NCBI GenBank assembly: GCA_017301975.1
Contig: JAFLEI010000002.1
Location: 245,820 to 309,819, forward strand
DNA from: Verrucomicrobiota bacterium
GTDB lineage: Bacteria; Verrucomicrobiota; Verrucomicrobiia; Verrucomicrobiales; Verrucomicrobiaceae
DNA length: 64,000 nucleotides
Reading direction: 5' to 3'
This document shows, piece by piece, positions 1-8,426 of the stretch. The position numbers were made by a program, and so were the translations under genes. The first letter of the stretch is position 1. Each line of letters begins with the position of its first letter. Below the pieces are notes generated by a model. It was not told the DNA's origin. It ran no database searches and worked only from the letters and a program-made list of their open reading frames with translations.

Positions 1-3000
1 GGGCGGAACTCTTCGCCATAACGAAGACCCATGTCACTCATGTGCTCGTAGAAGGCGCTCACTTTCACCTCCGGCAGGTCGGATGAGGATGAATCATCCC
101 ACGTGGAAACGGCAAAAGGGGTCTCGGTGCGTTCGCCACGCATGGAGCCCACGACATGCACCGACCAGGAGCTGGTGTTGTCAAAACGGCTTTGGATGAG
201 GAACGTGCGTTCATTGGGTTCGTAAGAGAGCTCGAGCTGCAGTCCTGAGGGAGGATCGGGCACGATGAGAGGCTTGCGAATTTCGAAATCTTCCACAACG
301 AAAGGTCTGCCCTCGAACAACTGGAGACCGGCCTCGAGAACCATCTCCACAAACCCTGCCGCTGGGAAGACCACCAGATTTTCCACGCGATGATCCTTCA
401 GGAAGGCCATGTGGCGGCTGTCGAGCCGGGCGACCCAGGTCGGGGTGGCGCGCACGGTGCGCACGCCGAGCAGGCCGCGCCCGCCCGATGACAGGCGGCC
501 ATCGCGAACTTCAGGCGACTCATGCCACCACACGCTCTTGTCCCAGGCATAAGTGGGCAGCGTGAGAATGCGCCGGGAGGGGGTCATCGCTGCAAAGTTC
601 AGCGACACCTCGGCGAGATGCAGATCCAAAACCGAGTCCAGCAGGGATTCATGCTCACGTTCGCGGCGCACTGAGGCAAGAATGGTCTGTTTGGAGGCGC
701 GTTCTCCCAGGCACTCCTGAATGGAACGCACCAGCGCGGGATGGGCTCCAAGCTCCAGCCATACGTCCGAGGCAAAATCCGCCACGGCGGAGACCGCTGC
801 AGCGAATTCAACCGGCTGTCTCACCCCGCGGGACCAGTGATCCGCCGTGCAGGCTTCGCCGTCCATGCGCTGACCCGTGACTGTGCTGAAGAACGGCACG
901 ATTTCGGTTTTCGGGGTGAGACCCTCCATTACCTCCTTGAGCGCATCCGCAGCAGGCTGCATCAGCGCATGATGGAAGGGGTGGCTCACCTTGAGGAAGC
1001 GAGCAAAGACGCCCTGAGCCTCCAATTCTTCGGCGATGGCCGTCAGTTCCGTGCGCGGACCTGACAAGGTCAGTGAACGCGGGCCATTGAACGCGGCGAT
1101 GCTCACCGCCCGTCCATGCCGTGCAATGACCGCACGGGCCTCGTCCGCCGCCATGCCAACAGCGAGCATCGTGCCGTCATGCGTGTCACATTCGTCCATG
1201 AAGCGCCCGCGATGCACGATGATCTTCGCGCCTTCTTCCAGGGTGAGGATGCCAGCCACGCAGGCTGCCGCGACTTCACCAACACTGTGACCGATGACCG
1301 CCGCAGGCTGCACACCCCAGGACATCCACAGCTCTGCGAGGCCCATCTGCATGGCAAAGATCGCGACCTGTGAGATCTCCGTGCGTTGCATTTTGGAGTT
1401 CTCTTCAGAGCGGGCGAGTTCTTCCATGAGTGAAAAACGGGCCCACGGTTTGATGGCGGCTTCGCAAGCCTCGATCGTTTGCCGGAAGACCGGCTCGTGC
1501 TGCATGAGCTCGCGGCCCATGCCCCACCATTGCGGCCCCTGGCCGCTCATGACAAAAACCACCCGCGCCGGATGCTCGCGCCGTGGCGTGAAGGCGGTGC
1601 GCAGCTTGGGTCCTGGCTGCCCGGAGGCGAAGGCATGGAGCTCCTGCACCGCTTCGGCCATCGTGCGGGCGTTCAGCGTGAGGCGGTGCGAATGATGATT
1701 GCGCCGTGCGCCGAGCATGTACGTCATGTCTGGCAGCAGGGGAGAGCTGCCGTTCATATGAGAATGATCATCCAGCCACGTGCTCAGTCTCCAGGCACAG
1801 GCACTGAGCGCGGCCTCTGAACGGGCGGAAAGCACCAGCGGCCAGGTGCGGTCCGTGGCGGCGGTCAGCAGGGCGCGCTGCGGCGGTGGCGGCGGCTCTC
1901 TGAGAATGGCGTGGGCATTGGCACCGCCAAAGCCAAACGAATTGACGCCGGCCATGCGTTTTCCCGGGGTTCCCTCAAAGGGTTCGAGCTTTGTGGGCAC
2001 GCGCAGCTTGAGTGCGTCGAAGTCAATGTGGGGGCTTGGGGTGTTGAAATGCAGGCTTGCGGGAATCTGGCCGTGCTTGAGCACCAGCGCCGCCTTGATC
2101 AAGCCAGCGACCCCTGCGGCTGTTTCAAGATGGCCGAGGTTTGTCTTGGCCGAGCCAATGATGAGCGGATTTTCGGCTTTGCGATCTGTGCAAAGAGCTT
2201 CAGCCAAAGCATGGGCCTCAATGGGGTCTCCAACGGCCGTGCCGGTGCCATGGGCTTCCACGTAGCCGATTTCCCAAGGGTCGATCTGCGCGTAGTCGCA
2301 GGCTTCGCAAACAAGGCGCGCCTGCGCTTCACCGCTGGGCAGGGAGATGCCATTGGTGTGGCCGTCCTGGTTCACTGCGGTGCTTATAATGACACCCTGG
2401 ATCGGATCACCATCTGCGATCGCATCCTCCAGCCGCTTCAGCAGCACCATGCCTGCGCCTTCCCCGCGAACAAAGCCATTGGCTTCGGCGGCAAACGCCT
2501 GACACTTGCCATCCGGTGACAGCATGCCTGCCTGGGAGAATCCGATGAACCCATCTGGATTGATCATCACCGTGACTCCGCCCGCCATGGCCGTTTTGCA
2601 GCGGCCGGAGAGCAGGTGCTCGCAGGCCACATGCACCGCAGTCAGTGCGGATGAGCAGGCAGTGTCCATCGCCAAGCTCGGACCATGGAGATTGAAGCAG
2701 TATGAAATGCGGTTGGCAGCGATGCTGTGGGCGCTGCCCGTGGGTGTGTGGGCGCTGATGCCGCTGCGATCCGTGGATGTATGCTGGATGCCCTGATAGT
2801 CATTGTGGGAGATGCCGACGAACACACCGATGTCCGTGCCTTTTTCGAGGTTGAGAACCAGACCCGCGTCTTCGATCGCCTCCCAGGCAGTCTCAAGCAG
2901 CAGGCGCTGCTGGGGGTCAATATAGGGAGCCTCGCGTGGCGAAATGCCAAAAAACTGCGGATCAAACTTATCAATGCCATCGAGGAACCCGCCGCGCTTG

Positions 3001-3194
3001 GCGATGGATTTTCCCAGCACACCGGGTTCCGCGTCGTAGAAGCGTTCGACATTCCAGCGGTCAGGCGGCACTTCAGATATCGCATCACGGCCTTCTGTGA
3101 GGACTTTCCAAAATGACTCCGCATCATTGACCCCGCCTGGAAAGCGGCAGCCCATGCCGATGATCGCGATACCTTCGTTACTGTTTGTTTCCAT
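1..3194 (-). CDS. Type I polyketide synthase, N-terminal part (KS-AT-DH), runs off the left edge
   Basis: Condenses acyl/malonyl units on a multidomain megasynthase. The frame is open from ATG 3194 to the window edge (about 1064 residues seen). The ketosynthase (about residues 5-430) has Cys180 in DTACSS, His315 in EAHGTGT and His355 in KTNLGHL, the full catalytic triad. The acyltransferase (about 540-840) has Ser637 in GHSVGE. A dehydratase-like domain starts near residue 910, with His935 in a DHRVENLVVFP motif; the usual HxxxG Gly is Asn939. Modules further downstream are outside the window. It diverges from the amidotransferase gene at 3447, which suggests one natural-product cluster. The product cannot be told, and an iterative PUFA-like or modular role is equally possible. 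Confidence 0.93.
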   Translation of the reverse strand, partial: METNSNEGIAIIGMGCRFPGGVNDAESFWKVLTEGRDAISEVPPDRWNVERFYDAEPGVLGKSIAKRGGFLDGIDKFDPQFFGISPREAPYIDPQQRLLLETAWEAIEDAGLVLNLEKGTDIGVFVGISHNDYQGIQHTSTDRSGISAHTPTGSAHSIAANRISYCFNLHGPSLAMDTACSSALTAVHVACEHLLSGRCKTAMAGGVTVMINPDGFIGFSQAGMLSPDGKCQAFAAEANGFVRGEGAGMVLLKRLEDAIADGDPIQGVIISTAVNQDGHTNGISLPSGEAQARLVCEACDYAQIDPWEIGYVEAHGTGTAVGDPIEAHALAEALCTDRKAENPLIIGSAKTNLGHLETAAGVAGLIKAALVLKHGQIPASLHFNTPSPHIDFDALKLRVPTKLEPFEGTPGKRMAGVNSFGFGGANAHAILREPPPPPQRALLTAATDRTWPLVLSARSEAALSACAWRLSTWLDDHSHMNGSSPLLPDMTYMLGARRNHHSHRLTLNARTMAEAVQELHAFASGQPGPKLRTAFTPRREHPARVVFVMSGQGPQWWGMGRELMQHEPVFRQTIEACEAAIKPWARFSLMEELARSEENSKMQRTEISQVAIFAMQMGLAELWMSWGVQPAAVIGHSVGEVAAACVAGILTLEEGAKIIVHRGRFMDECDTHDGTMLAVGMAADEARAVIARHGRAVSIAAFNGPRSLTLSGPRTELTAIAEELEAQGVFARFLKVSHPFHHALMQPAADALKEVMEGLTPKTEIVPFFSTVTGQRMDGEACTADHWSRGVRQPVEFAAAVSAVADFASDVWLELGAHPALVRSIQECLGERASKQTILASVRREREHESLLDSVLDLHLAEVSLNFAAMTPSRRILTLPTYAWDKSVWWHESPEVRDGRLSSGGRGLLGVRTVRATPTWVARLDSRHMAFLKDHRVENLVVFPAAGFVEMVLEAGLQLFEGRPFVVEDFEIRKPLIVPDPPSGLQLELSYEPNERTFLIQSRFDNTSSWSVHVVGSMRGERTETPFAVSTWDDSSSSDLPEVKVSAFYEHMSDMGLRYGEEFR

Positions 3195-3446
3195 AAGTTT
3201 TATTTTGCTACTGCGGCTAGTTCGGAGCTGCGCAGCGCCTTGGTCTTGATGGAGTGACGCAGAGCGAAAAAAAATGAGGTTTTTGGCTCATTGAAGCATC
3301 GGGGAGCTGGTATTTCATAACCGCCTGAGGGTTTCCCCGATGCGTGGTCCTTTCCGCATAAGGTTTGAGGCTCATTGCAGGCTAAGGGAAGCGCTGGATG
3401 CCATCGAATGGTTGACGAAAGCTCCCGTGATCCGCAGAGTTGCCAC
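3195..3446. promoter_or_regulatory. Divergent promoter region between PKS and amidotransferase genes
   Basis: This 252-base spacer separates two divergent starts, so both promoters should lie here. It holds a 20-base imperfect direct repeat (3277-3296 and 3361-3380, 17 of 20 identical) flanking a perfect 10-base inverted repeat (3296-3305 with 3334-3343). An A8 tract lies at about 3268-3275. I cannot place -35/-10 boxes with confidence. Confidence 0.5.
3277..3380. repeat. 20-base direct repeat pair flanking an inverted repeat
   Basis: AGGTTTTTGGCTCATTGAAG at 3277-3296 and AGGTTTGAGGCTCATTGCAG at 3361-3380 differ at three bases and start 84 bases apart, about eight helical turns. The arms GCATCGGGGA (3296-3305) and TCCCCGATGC (3334-3343) lie between them. 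The arrangement fits a regulator-binding region or a leader hairpin on the PKS transcript. Confidence 0.5.
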
Positions 3447-5450
3447 ATGTGTGGCATTGCAGGAGTGATGGATCTGACCGGCCGGCGCAAGGTGCCGGAT
3501 GGCATTGTTCAACGAATGTCGCGGGCGCTTACTCACCGAGGTCCGGACGAAGAGGGTTTCTTTCGTCATCCGGGTGTTGAGCTGGCTTCGCGCCGCTTGA
3601 GCATTGTCGGTCTGGCTGATGGACAGCAGCCGATGACCAATGAAACTCAAAGCGCTTTCGTAGTCTTCAACGGCGAACTGTTTGATCACGTGGAGCAACG
3701 CGTGGGGCTTGCGGCGCGCGGCCACCATTTGGTCACGCACTGCGACACGGAAATTATTCCGCACCTGTGGGAAGATTTTCAGGAAGGCATGTTCAGGCAT
3801 CTGCGCGGTCAGTTTGCCGTCGCCTTGTATGATGTGGGGCGGCATCAATTGAATCTTGGACGTGACCGCTTTGGCATCAGTCCGTTGTATTGGTCGCGGC
3901 AAGGGGACTGGCTGTTGTTTGCCTCGGAGATCAAAGGCCTGCTGGCCTCCGGCATGATCACACCCAAGGCGGATCTGCGCGGACTGGACCACGTATTCAC
4001 CTTTGCGGCCATGCCGGGACCGGTGACGTGCTTTGAAGGGGTACAGCTCCTGCCGCCCGGTCATTGCCTGCAAATCACGCCTGGAAAGACCGAGCCCATC
4101 CGTCAATGGGCCTACTGGGAAATGGACTTTCCGAATGAAGGAGATGAGAACCCTGAGCTGGATGCAAAGAAACTCGTGGACGAATTTGAGCAATTACTGC
4201 TGCAGGCGGTGGACAAACGATTGCGCGCCGATGTGCCGGTGGGAGCCTACCTTTCCGGCGGCCTGGATTCCAGCATGATCGTAGCCATGGCCACCAAGCT
4301 CAAAGGCCCGGCCATCAACACCTACACGATTCGCGTGGACGATCCTGCACTGGATGAGCTGAGCGCTGCCAGCCTCTCCGCCAGGCACATCGGCACCAAG
4401 TCGCCCATTGTTCAGGAGTTTAGGGCACACGATGCTCTCGAGTCCTATCCGGAATTGATCCATGCTGCCGAAGCGCCTGTGATCGACACCTCCTGCGCCG
4501 CCTTGATGATGCTGGCGCGAAGGGTGCAGTTTTGCGGGCAAAAGGTGGTGCTGACCGGCGAGGGAGCGGATGAATGGCTGGCAGGATACCCTTGGTACAA
4601 GGCCGCCAAAATTTTTGGCATGCTGGATGTCATTCCGGGGCTGCGTCTCAGCAACGTGGCGCGCCGTGCCTATCTACGGCTCAGCGACGTGCCGCAATAC
4701 CCCGCCGAGTTCAGGCAGCGTGTGGAGGATGCGGTGGGCGGGCCTAACGCATGGATTGATTCCTACGGCATGCTCGGTCTTGCCAAGCTGCGCTTCTATT
4801 CCGATACCATGCAGGATGCCTTGTTGACCACACGCCCTTGGGCGGAGCTGGGAATGAACTTGGAACGTGCGCGTCACTGGCATCCGCTGAACCGCAGCCT
4901 GTGGGTGGGCGCGCGGGTGACGCTGGCGGGCCATCTGTTGCAGGCCAAGGGGGACCGCGTCGCCATGAACTCATCGGTGGAGGTGCGCTACCCCTTCCTT
5001 GATGAAGACGTCTTTGATTTCACTGCACGCCTGCATCCACGGTGGAAGCTGCGCGGTTTCCGCGACAAGCACCTGCTGCGCCTGCTGGCCGAGCGCTGGC
5101 TGCCGCCGGAAATTTACAACCGGCGGAAAGTCATTTTCCGTGCGCCGCTCGACAGCTTCCACATGGACCCTGAGCCGCGGTTTGTCGCAGAACTGCTGAG
5201 CGAGGAGTCACTGCGCCGAACCGGGTACTTCGATGTTGCGGCAGTGCAACACTGGCGCAAGGCGTTCCGTCAGCTCCGCGCTGGATCGTTGCCACGTCTT
5301 TCAGTCGAAATGGGTCTTGCGGCGGTGGTGGCCACCCAACTTTGGCACCACACTTTCATCGATGGATCGCTGGCTGACCTGCCAACGGAAGCGGTGGGGA
5401 TGGCAAATCGAAGTGAATTCGAGGAAACAAGAACACTTACCCTGGCCTGA
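3447..5450 (+). CDS. asnB: Asparagine synthetase (glutamine-hydrolysing)-like amidotransferase
   Basis: A class II glutamine amidotransferase fused to an adenylating asparagine synthase domain, 667 residues. The start is set at ATG 3447, not the upstream in-frame ATG at 3375, because only this start gives Met-Cys-Gly-Ile-Ala, which exposes Cys2 as the N-terminal nucleophile. The synthase half has the PP-loop SGGLDSS at residues 270-276 and a later GEGADE motif. Reaction: ATP-dependent amidation of a carboxylate (aspartate or another acid) with ammonia from glutamine. Its divergent pairing with a PKS gene raises the possibility that it amidates a secondary metabolite rather than serving housekeeping asparagine synthesis. 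The substrate is not visible from the sequence. Confidence 0.93.
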   Translation: MCGIAGVMDLTGRRKVPDGIVQRMSRALTHRGPDEEGFFRHPGVELASRRLSIVGLADGQQPMTNETQSAFVVFNGELFDHVEQRVGLAARGHHLVTHCDTEIIPHLWEDFQEGMFRHLRGQFAVALYDVGRHQLNLGRDRFGISPLYWSRQGDWLLFASEIKGLLASGMITPKADLRGLDHVFTFAAMPGPVTCFEGVQLLPPGHCLQITPGKTEPIRQWAYWEMDFPNEGDENPELDAKKLVDEFEQLLLQAVDKRLRADVPVGAYLSGGLDSSMIVAMATKLKGPAINTYTIRVDDPALDELSAASLSARHIGTKSPIVQEFRAHDALESYPELIHAAEAPVIDTSCAALMMLARRVQFCGQKVVLTGEGADEWLAGYPWYKAAKIFGMLDVIPGLRLSNVARRAYLRLSDVPQYPAEFRQRVEDAVGGPNAWIDSYGMLGLAKLRFYSDTMQDALLTTRPWAELGMNLERARHWHPLNRSLWVGARVTLAGHLLQAKGDRVAMNSSVEVRYPFLDEDVFDFTARLHPRWKLRGFRDKHLLRLLAERWLPPEIYNRRKVIFRAPLDSFHMDPEPRFVAELLSEESLRRTGYFDVAAVQHWRKAFRQLRAGSLPRLSVEMGLAAVVATQLWHHTFIDGSLADLPTEAVGMANRSEFEETRTLTLA

Positions 5451-5706
5451 TGTCTCTATCAGGGAAACCCTGAAGCCATGCATGCGAATCATAAAATGGT
5501 AGAGTGTGCCAGCACCCAATTTCGCTGTTGTGAAAAGGGATAGCGAGGCTTCGCCGCATTAGAACACGTATTCAACCAAGCCGCCGCAATTGACTGGAAA
5601 GTCCTTCGGGCATCAGGGCGGAAGCGAGCAAACAAAGCATGTCTTTACAAAATTAAATCCGTCACATTACTTTAACCTTCATTCACATTCATTTCCTTCA
5701 TATCTC
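5451..5706. other. Intergenic leader of the stressosome operon
   Basis: No convincing gene. A small hairpin CAGGG-AAA-CCCTG lies at 5460-5472 just after the amidotransferase stop, without a T-run. The last 70 bases before the rsbR-like ATG are A+T-rich (TTTAACCTTCATTCACATTC) and probably carry the operon promoter, but no box is certain. Confidence 0.4.
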
Positions 5707-6570
5707 ATGAACACCACCCGCCTCCCTGACATCCTGAAAAAATCGCAATCGCAAATTTTGGACGAGTGGATCAAGCAGCAACTTGCGGAAGGCGGAGCAA
5801 GGAAGGACCTGATCAAAGATGCGGAGCTGAGAAAGCAGTCAGAGGGGTTTCTGAGCCAGTTGCAGCGCGGGGCACAGAGCGGCGAGATGGTCAACATCAA
5901 GGCGCCGGCCTGGTCTGCAACGTTGGAGCTGCTGGGAGATCTTGCGCGCCAGCGCGAGCGCATGGGATTCTCCCCATCAGAAACCGCTTTGTTTATCTTC
6001 TCTCTCAAGGAGCCTTTGCTGACGCAGGTGCGCTCAGAATTGAGCAAGGAACCTGAGTCGATGATCAATGAGTCCATCGGCATCTCTGCTTTGCTGGACA
6101 AGCTGGGCCTGTACACGACCGAAGTTTATCAGGCCGCCCGGGAGGAGGTGATCCGCCGCCAGCAGGAGGAGATGCTGGAGCTGTCCACTCCCGTGGTGAA
6201 GATGTGGGATGGCATTGTGGCCCTTCCGCTGATCGGCACGCTGGACAGCGCCCGCACGAGTGTCGTCATGGAGTCGTTGTTGCAACGCATTGTGGAGACA
6301 GGATCGGAGATTGCCATCATCGACATCACAGGCGTTCCAACAGTTGATACACTCGTGGCGCAGCATCTGCTGAAAACAGTGGCTGCAGCACGCCTGATGG
6401 GAGCCGACTGCATCATCAGCGGCATTCGTCCGCAGATCGCGCAGACGATGGTGCATCTGGCCATCGACCTCAGCGCTGTCACCACAAAGGCTTCGATGGC
6501 GGAGGCGCTTAAGACGGCGCTCATGCGCACCGGGCACCGCGTGGTGAAAGAGGCAATTGCGAAAGCCTGA
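5707..6570 (+). CDS. rsbR: RsbR-like stressosome sensor protein (STAS domain)
   Basis: Stressosome scaffold/sensor, 287 residues. The start at ATG 5707 (MNTTRLPDIL) is preferred to the in-frame ATG at 5590 because homology-like sequence begins here. The N-terminal half is a variable helical sensor of the RsbR N-terminal type. The STAS domain starts near residue 163 and contains DITGVPTVDT at 206-215. Thr215 corresponds to the RsbT-phosphorylated Thr of B. subtilis RsbRA (Thr205). Near the second known phosphosite (Thr171) the sequence reads LDSARTS, with Ser181 as the likely counterpart. It is the first gene of an RsbR-S-T-X operon and should form the megadalton complex with the RsbS-like protein. 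The signal sensed is unknown. Confidence 0.92.
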   Translation: MNTTRLPDILKKSQSQILDEWIKQQLAEGGARKDLIKDAELRKQSEGFLSQLQRGAQSGEMVNIKAPAWSATLELLGDLARQRERMGFSPSETALFIFSLKEPLLTQVRSELSKEPESMINESIGISALLDKLGLYTTEVYQAAREEVIRRQQEEMLELSTPVVKMWDGIVALPLIGTLDSARTSVVMESLLQRIVETGSEIAIIDITGVPTVDTLVAQHLLKTVAAARLMGADCIISGIRPQIAQTMVHLAIDLSAVTTKASMAEALKTALMRTGHRVVKEAIAKA

Positions 6571-6631
6571 CCTCGGACGTTGATTCCCTGTTTTACCCTC
6601 ACTGATCCATACCAATTCTAATTCAACGATA

Positions 6632-6985
6632 ATGCAGGATCGCATTCCCATATTGCACATGAGCAACTTTTTGCTCGTGACCATTCAAGTCGATATGCAT
6701 GACCAGCTGGCGCTTCAGCTGCAGGATGACCTCACCGCCAAGATCAGCGACACAGGTGCCAGGGGGGTGCTCATCGACATTTCCAGCCTTGAGATGGTGG
6801 ACTCGTTCATTGGCCGGGTGCTGGGAAACATCTCATCGATGTCGCGTGTTCTGGACGCCAAGACGGTGGTGGTTGGCATGCAGCCTGCGGTGGCCATCAC
6901 CTTGGTGGAGTTGGGCCTCTCTCTGCCTGGAATTCTGACGGCCTTAAATGTCGCTAAAGGCATGGAACTGCTGTCGCGCGATTGA
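6632..6985 (+). CDS. rsbS: RsbS-like stressosome scaffold (single STAS domain)
   Basis: A 117-residue stand-alone STAS protein. It holds RsbT inactive in the stressosome until phosphorylated. DISSLEMVDSFIGR is nearly identical to the B. subtilis RsbS phosphorylation loop; Ser58 is the expected RsbT target. It lies 61 bases after rsbR and 11 bases before the rsbT ATG. A start at MSNFLL (residue 10) is possible but less likely given the family length of about 120. Confidence 0.95.
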   Translation: MQDRIPILHMSNFLLVTIQVDMHDQLALQLQDDLTAKISDTGARGVLIDISSLEMVDSFIGRVLGNISSMSRVLDAKTVVVGMQPAVAITLVELGLSLPGILTALNVAKGMELLSRD

Positions 6986-6996
6986 ACTTATTCGTT

Positions 6997-7401
6997 ATGC
7001 CCATTCTGAAAAGCGAAGTACAACCGGTGCTGACCGAGAACGACATCGTTTACGTTCGCCAGAACGTGCGCAAATGGGCGGTCGAAATGAAATTCTCGCT
7101 GGTGGACCAGACGAAGATGGTCACTGCGGCGAGTGAACTGGCGCGAAATCTCCTGATCTATGGGGGAGGCGGAGAGGTGCGGCTGGAGCAACTGCAGGAA
7201 GGTGCGCGCACGGGGCTGCGCGTGATGTTCGTGGACCAGGGACCAGGAATACCCGATATTGAGCAGGCGCTTAAAGACGGCTTCACCAGTGGCAAAGGAA
7301 TGGGCCTGGGGCTGGGAGGTGCCAAACGCCTTGTCACCGATTTCCACATTCAATCCGTTGTCGGCGAAGGCACCAGCATCACCACCACCAAATGGCGCTG
7401 A
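6997..7401 (+). CDS. rsbT: RsbT-like serine/threonine kinase (GHKL switch protein)
   Basis: A 134-residue GHKL kinase expected to phosphorylate RsbS/RsbR-type STAS proteins and then, once released, to switch on a downstream partner. The N-box is SELARNLL with Asn51, the G1 box DQGPGIPD with Asp80, and the glycine-rich lid GKGMGLGLGG starts at 99. ATG 6997 gives the family length; a TTG six codons upstream (6982) is an alternative. The end overlaps the next gene by ten bases, indicating translational coupling. Confidence 0.94.
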   Translation: MPILKSEVQPVLTENDIVYVRQNVRKWAVEMKFSLVDQTKMVTAASELARNLLIYGGGGEVRLEQLQEGARTGLRVMFVDQGPGIPDIEQALKDGFTSGKGMGLGLGGAKRLVTDFHIQSVVGEGTSITTTKWR

Positions 7402-8426
7402 TTTTACCGGAAGTTGTGCGGCCATCCGCGTTTTTTTTTGTGGTCGAAAGATCGCAGGCTGGGGATGCACGGCGGCAGGCCGTGATCTGGGCTGAGGCCA
7501 ATGGCTGCAGCAAGGATCTGCAAGGGCAGCTTGCGCTGGTCATCACAGAACTGGCGGGAAATCTGGTCCTGCACACCATGCACGGAGGCTGCCTGGTGCT
7601 GCGTCTGGCAGACGGACGTGGAACCGAGGCGGTAGAGGTGCTGTCTTTGGACAAGGGACCGGGCAATGCAAACTTCGGAGCTTGCATGCAGGATGGATTT
7701 TCAACTGCGGGGACGGCAGGCATCGGCCTGGGCGTGGTCAGAAGGTGCTCGGAGCTTTTTGAAGTTCACTCTCAGCCCGGCATTGGAACAGCCCTGCTGT
7801 GCATTGTCACCTGCAAACCTGCGTCACAGAATGAAAGCCTTCAGTTTGGACAGGTGAATGTACCCATTAAGGGAGAGGATGTGTGCGGCGATGCCGGAGC
7901 AAAACTGATCTTGGGCGACGGGAGGGTGAGGGTGCTGCTGGCAGACGGCCTGGGCCATGGACCGAATGCTGCGGAAGCCTCACGTGCAGCGTGCACGGTC
8001 TTTGCTGCGGAGCCACGGTTGGATCTTTGCTCTCTGCTGGAAAAAATTCATGACGCGCTGAAATCGACACGCGGCGCGGCTGTGGCTGTGGCGGAGGTGG
8101 ATGCCGCCAAAGGCAGGCTCACCTACGCGGGGGTGGGAAACATCGCCGGATACATTTTGATGGCAGATAGGGGCGAAAGCACGCATCTGGTGTCCATGAA
8201 CGGCACCCTTGGCTCCGTGCGCTCGCGCATCCAGGAGTTCGCCTACCCATGGAGCGAAGATGCGCTGCTGGTGATGACCAGTGATGGCATCAAAAATCAT
8301 TGGCGGATGGACCGCTACGCCGGCATTGCCGCCCGCCATCCCAGCCTTATCGCCGGGATACTTTATCGCGACCATTTCCGAACGACGGATGATGCGTCCG
8401 TGGCCACGTTGCGTTTTAGACCGTGA
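7392..8426 (+). CDS. Fused RsbT-like GHKL domain plus RsbX/SpoIIE-type PP2C phosphatase
   Basis: 344 residues. The N-terminal half (about 15-145) is a GHKL ATPase with ELAGNLVLH and DKGPGN boxes. The C-terminal half (about 155-344) is a PP2C-type phosphatase with GEDVCGD, ADGLGHG, TSDGI and DDAS motifs carrying the metal-binding aspartates. RsbX-type enzymes dephosphorylate RsbS/RsbR and reset the stressosome, so the fusion places a possible kinase and the reset phosphatase on one chain. A run of nine T (7431-7439) lies 40 bases into the gene and encodes a Phe triplet; slippage there would abolish the protein. The gene overlaps rsbT by ten bases, and its stop overlaps the next ATG (TGATG). 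Confidence 0.9.
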   Translation: MALILPEVVRPSAFFFVVERSQAGDARRQAVIWAEANGCSKDLQGQLALVITELAGNLVLHTMHGGCLVLRLADGRGTEAVEVLSLDKGPGNANFGACMQDGFSTAGTAGIGLGVVRRCSELFEVHSQPGIGTALLCIVTCKPASQNESLQFGQVNVPIKGEDVCGDAGAKLILGDGRVRVLLADGLGHGPNAAEASRAACTVFAAEPRLDLCSLLEKIHDALKSTRGAAVAVAEVDAAKGRLTYAGVGNIAGYILMADRGESTHLVSMNGTLGSVRSRIQEFAYPWSEDALLVMTSDGIKNHWRMDRYAGIAARHPSLIAGILYRDHFRTTDDASVATLRFRP

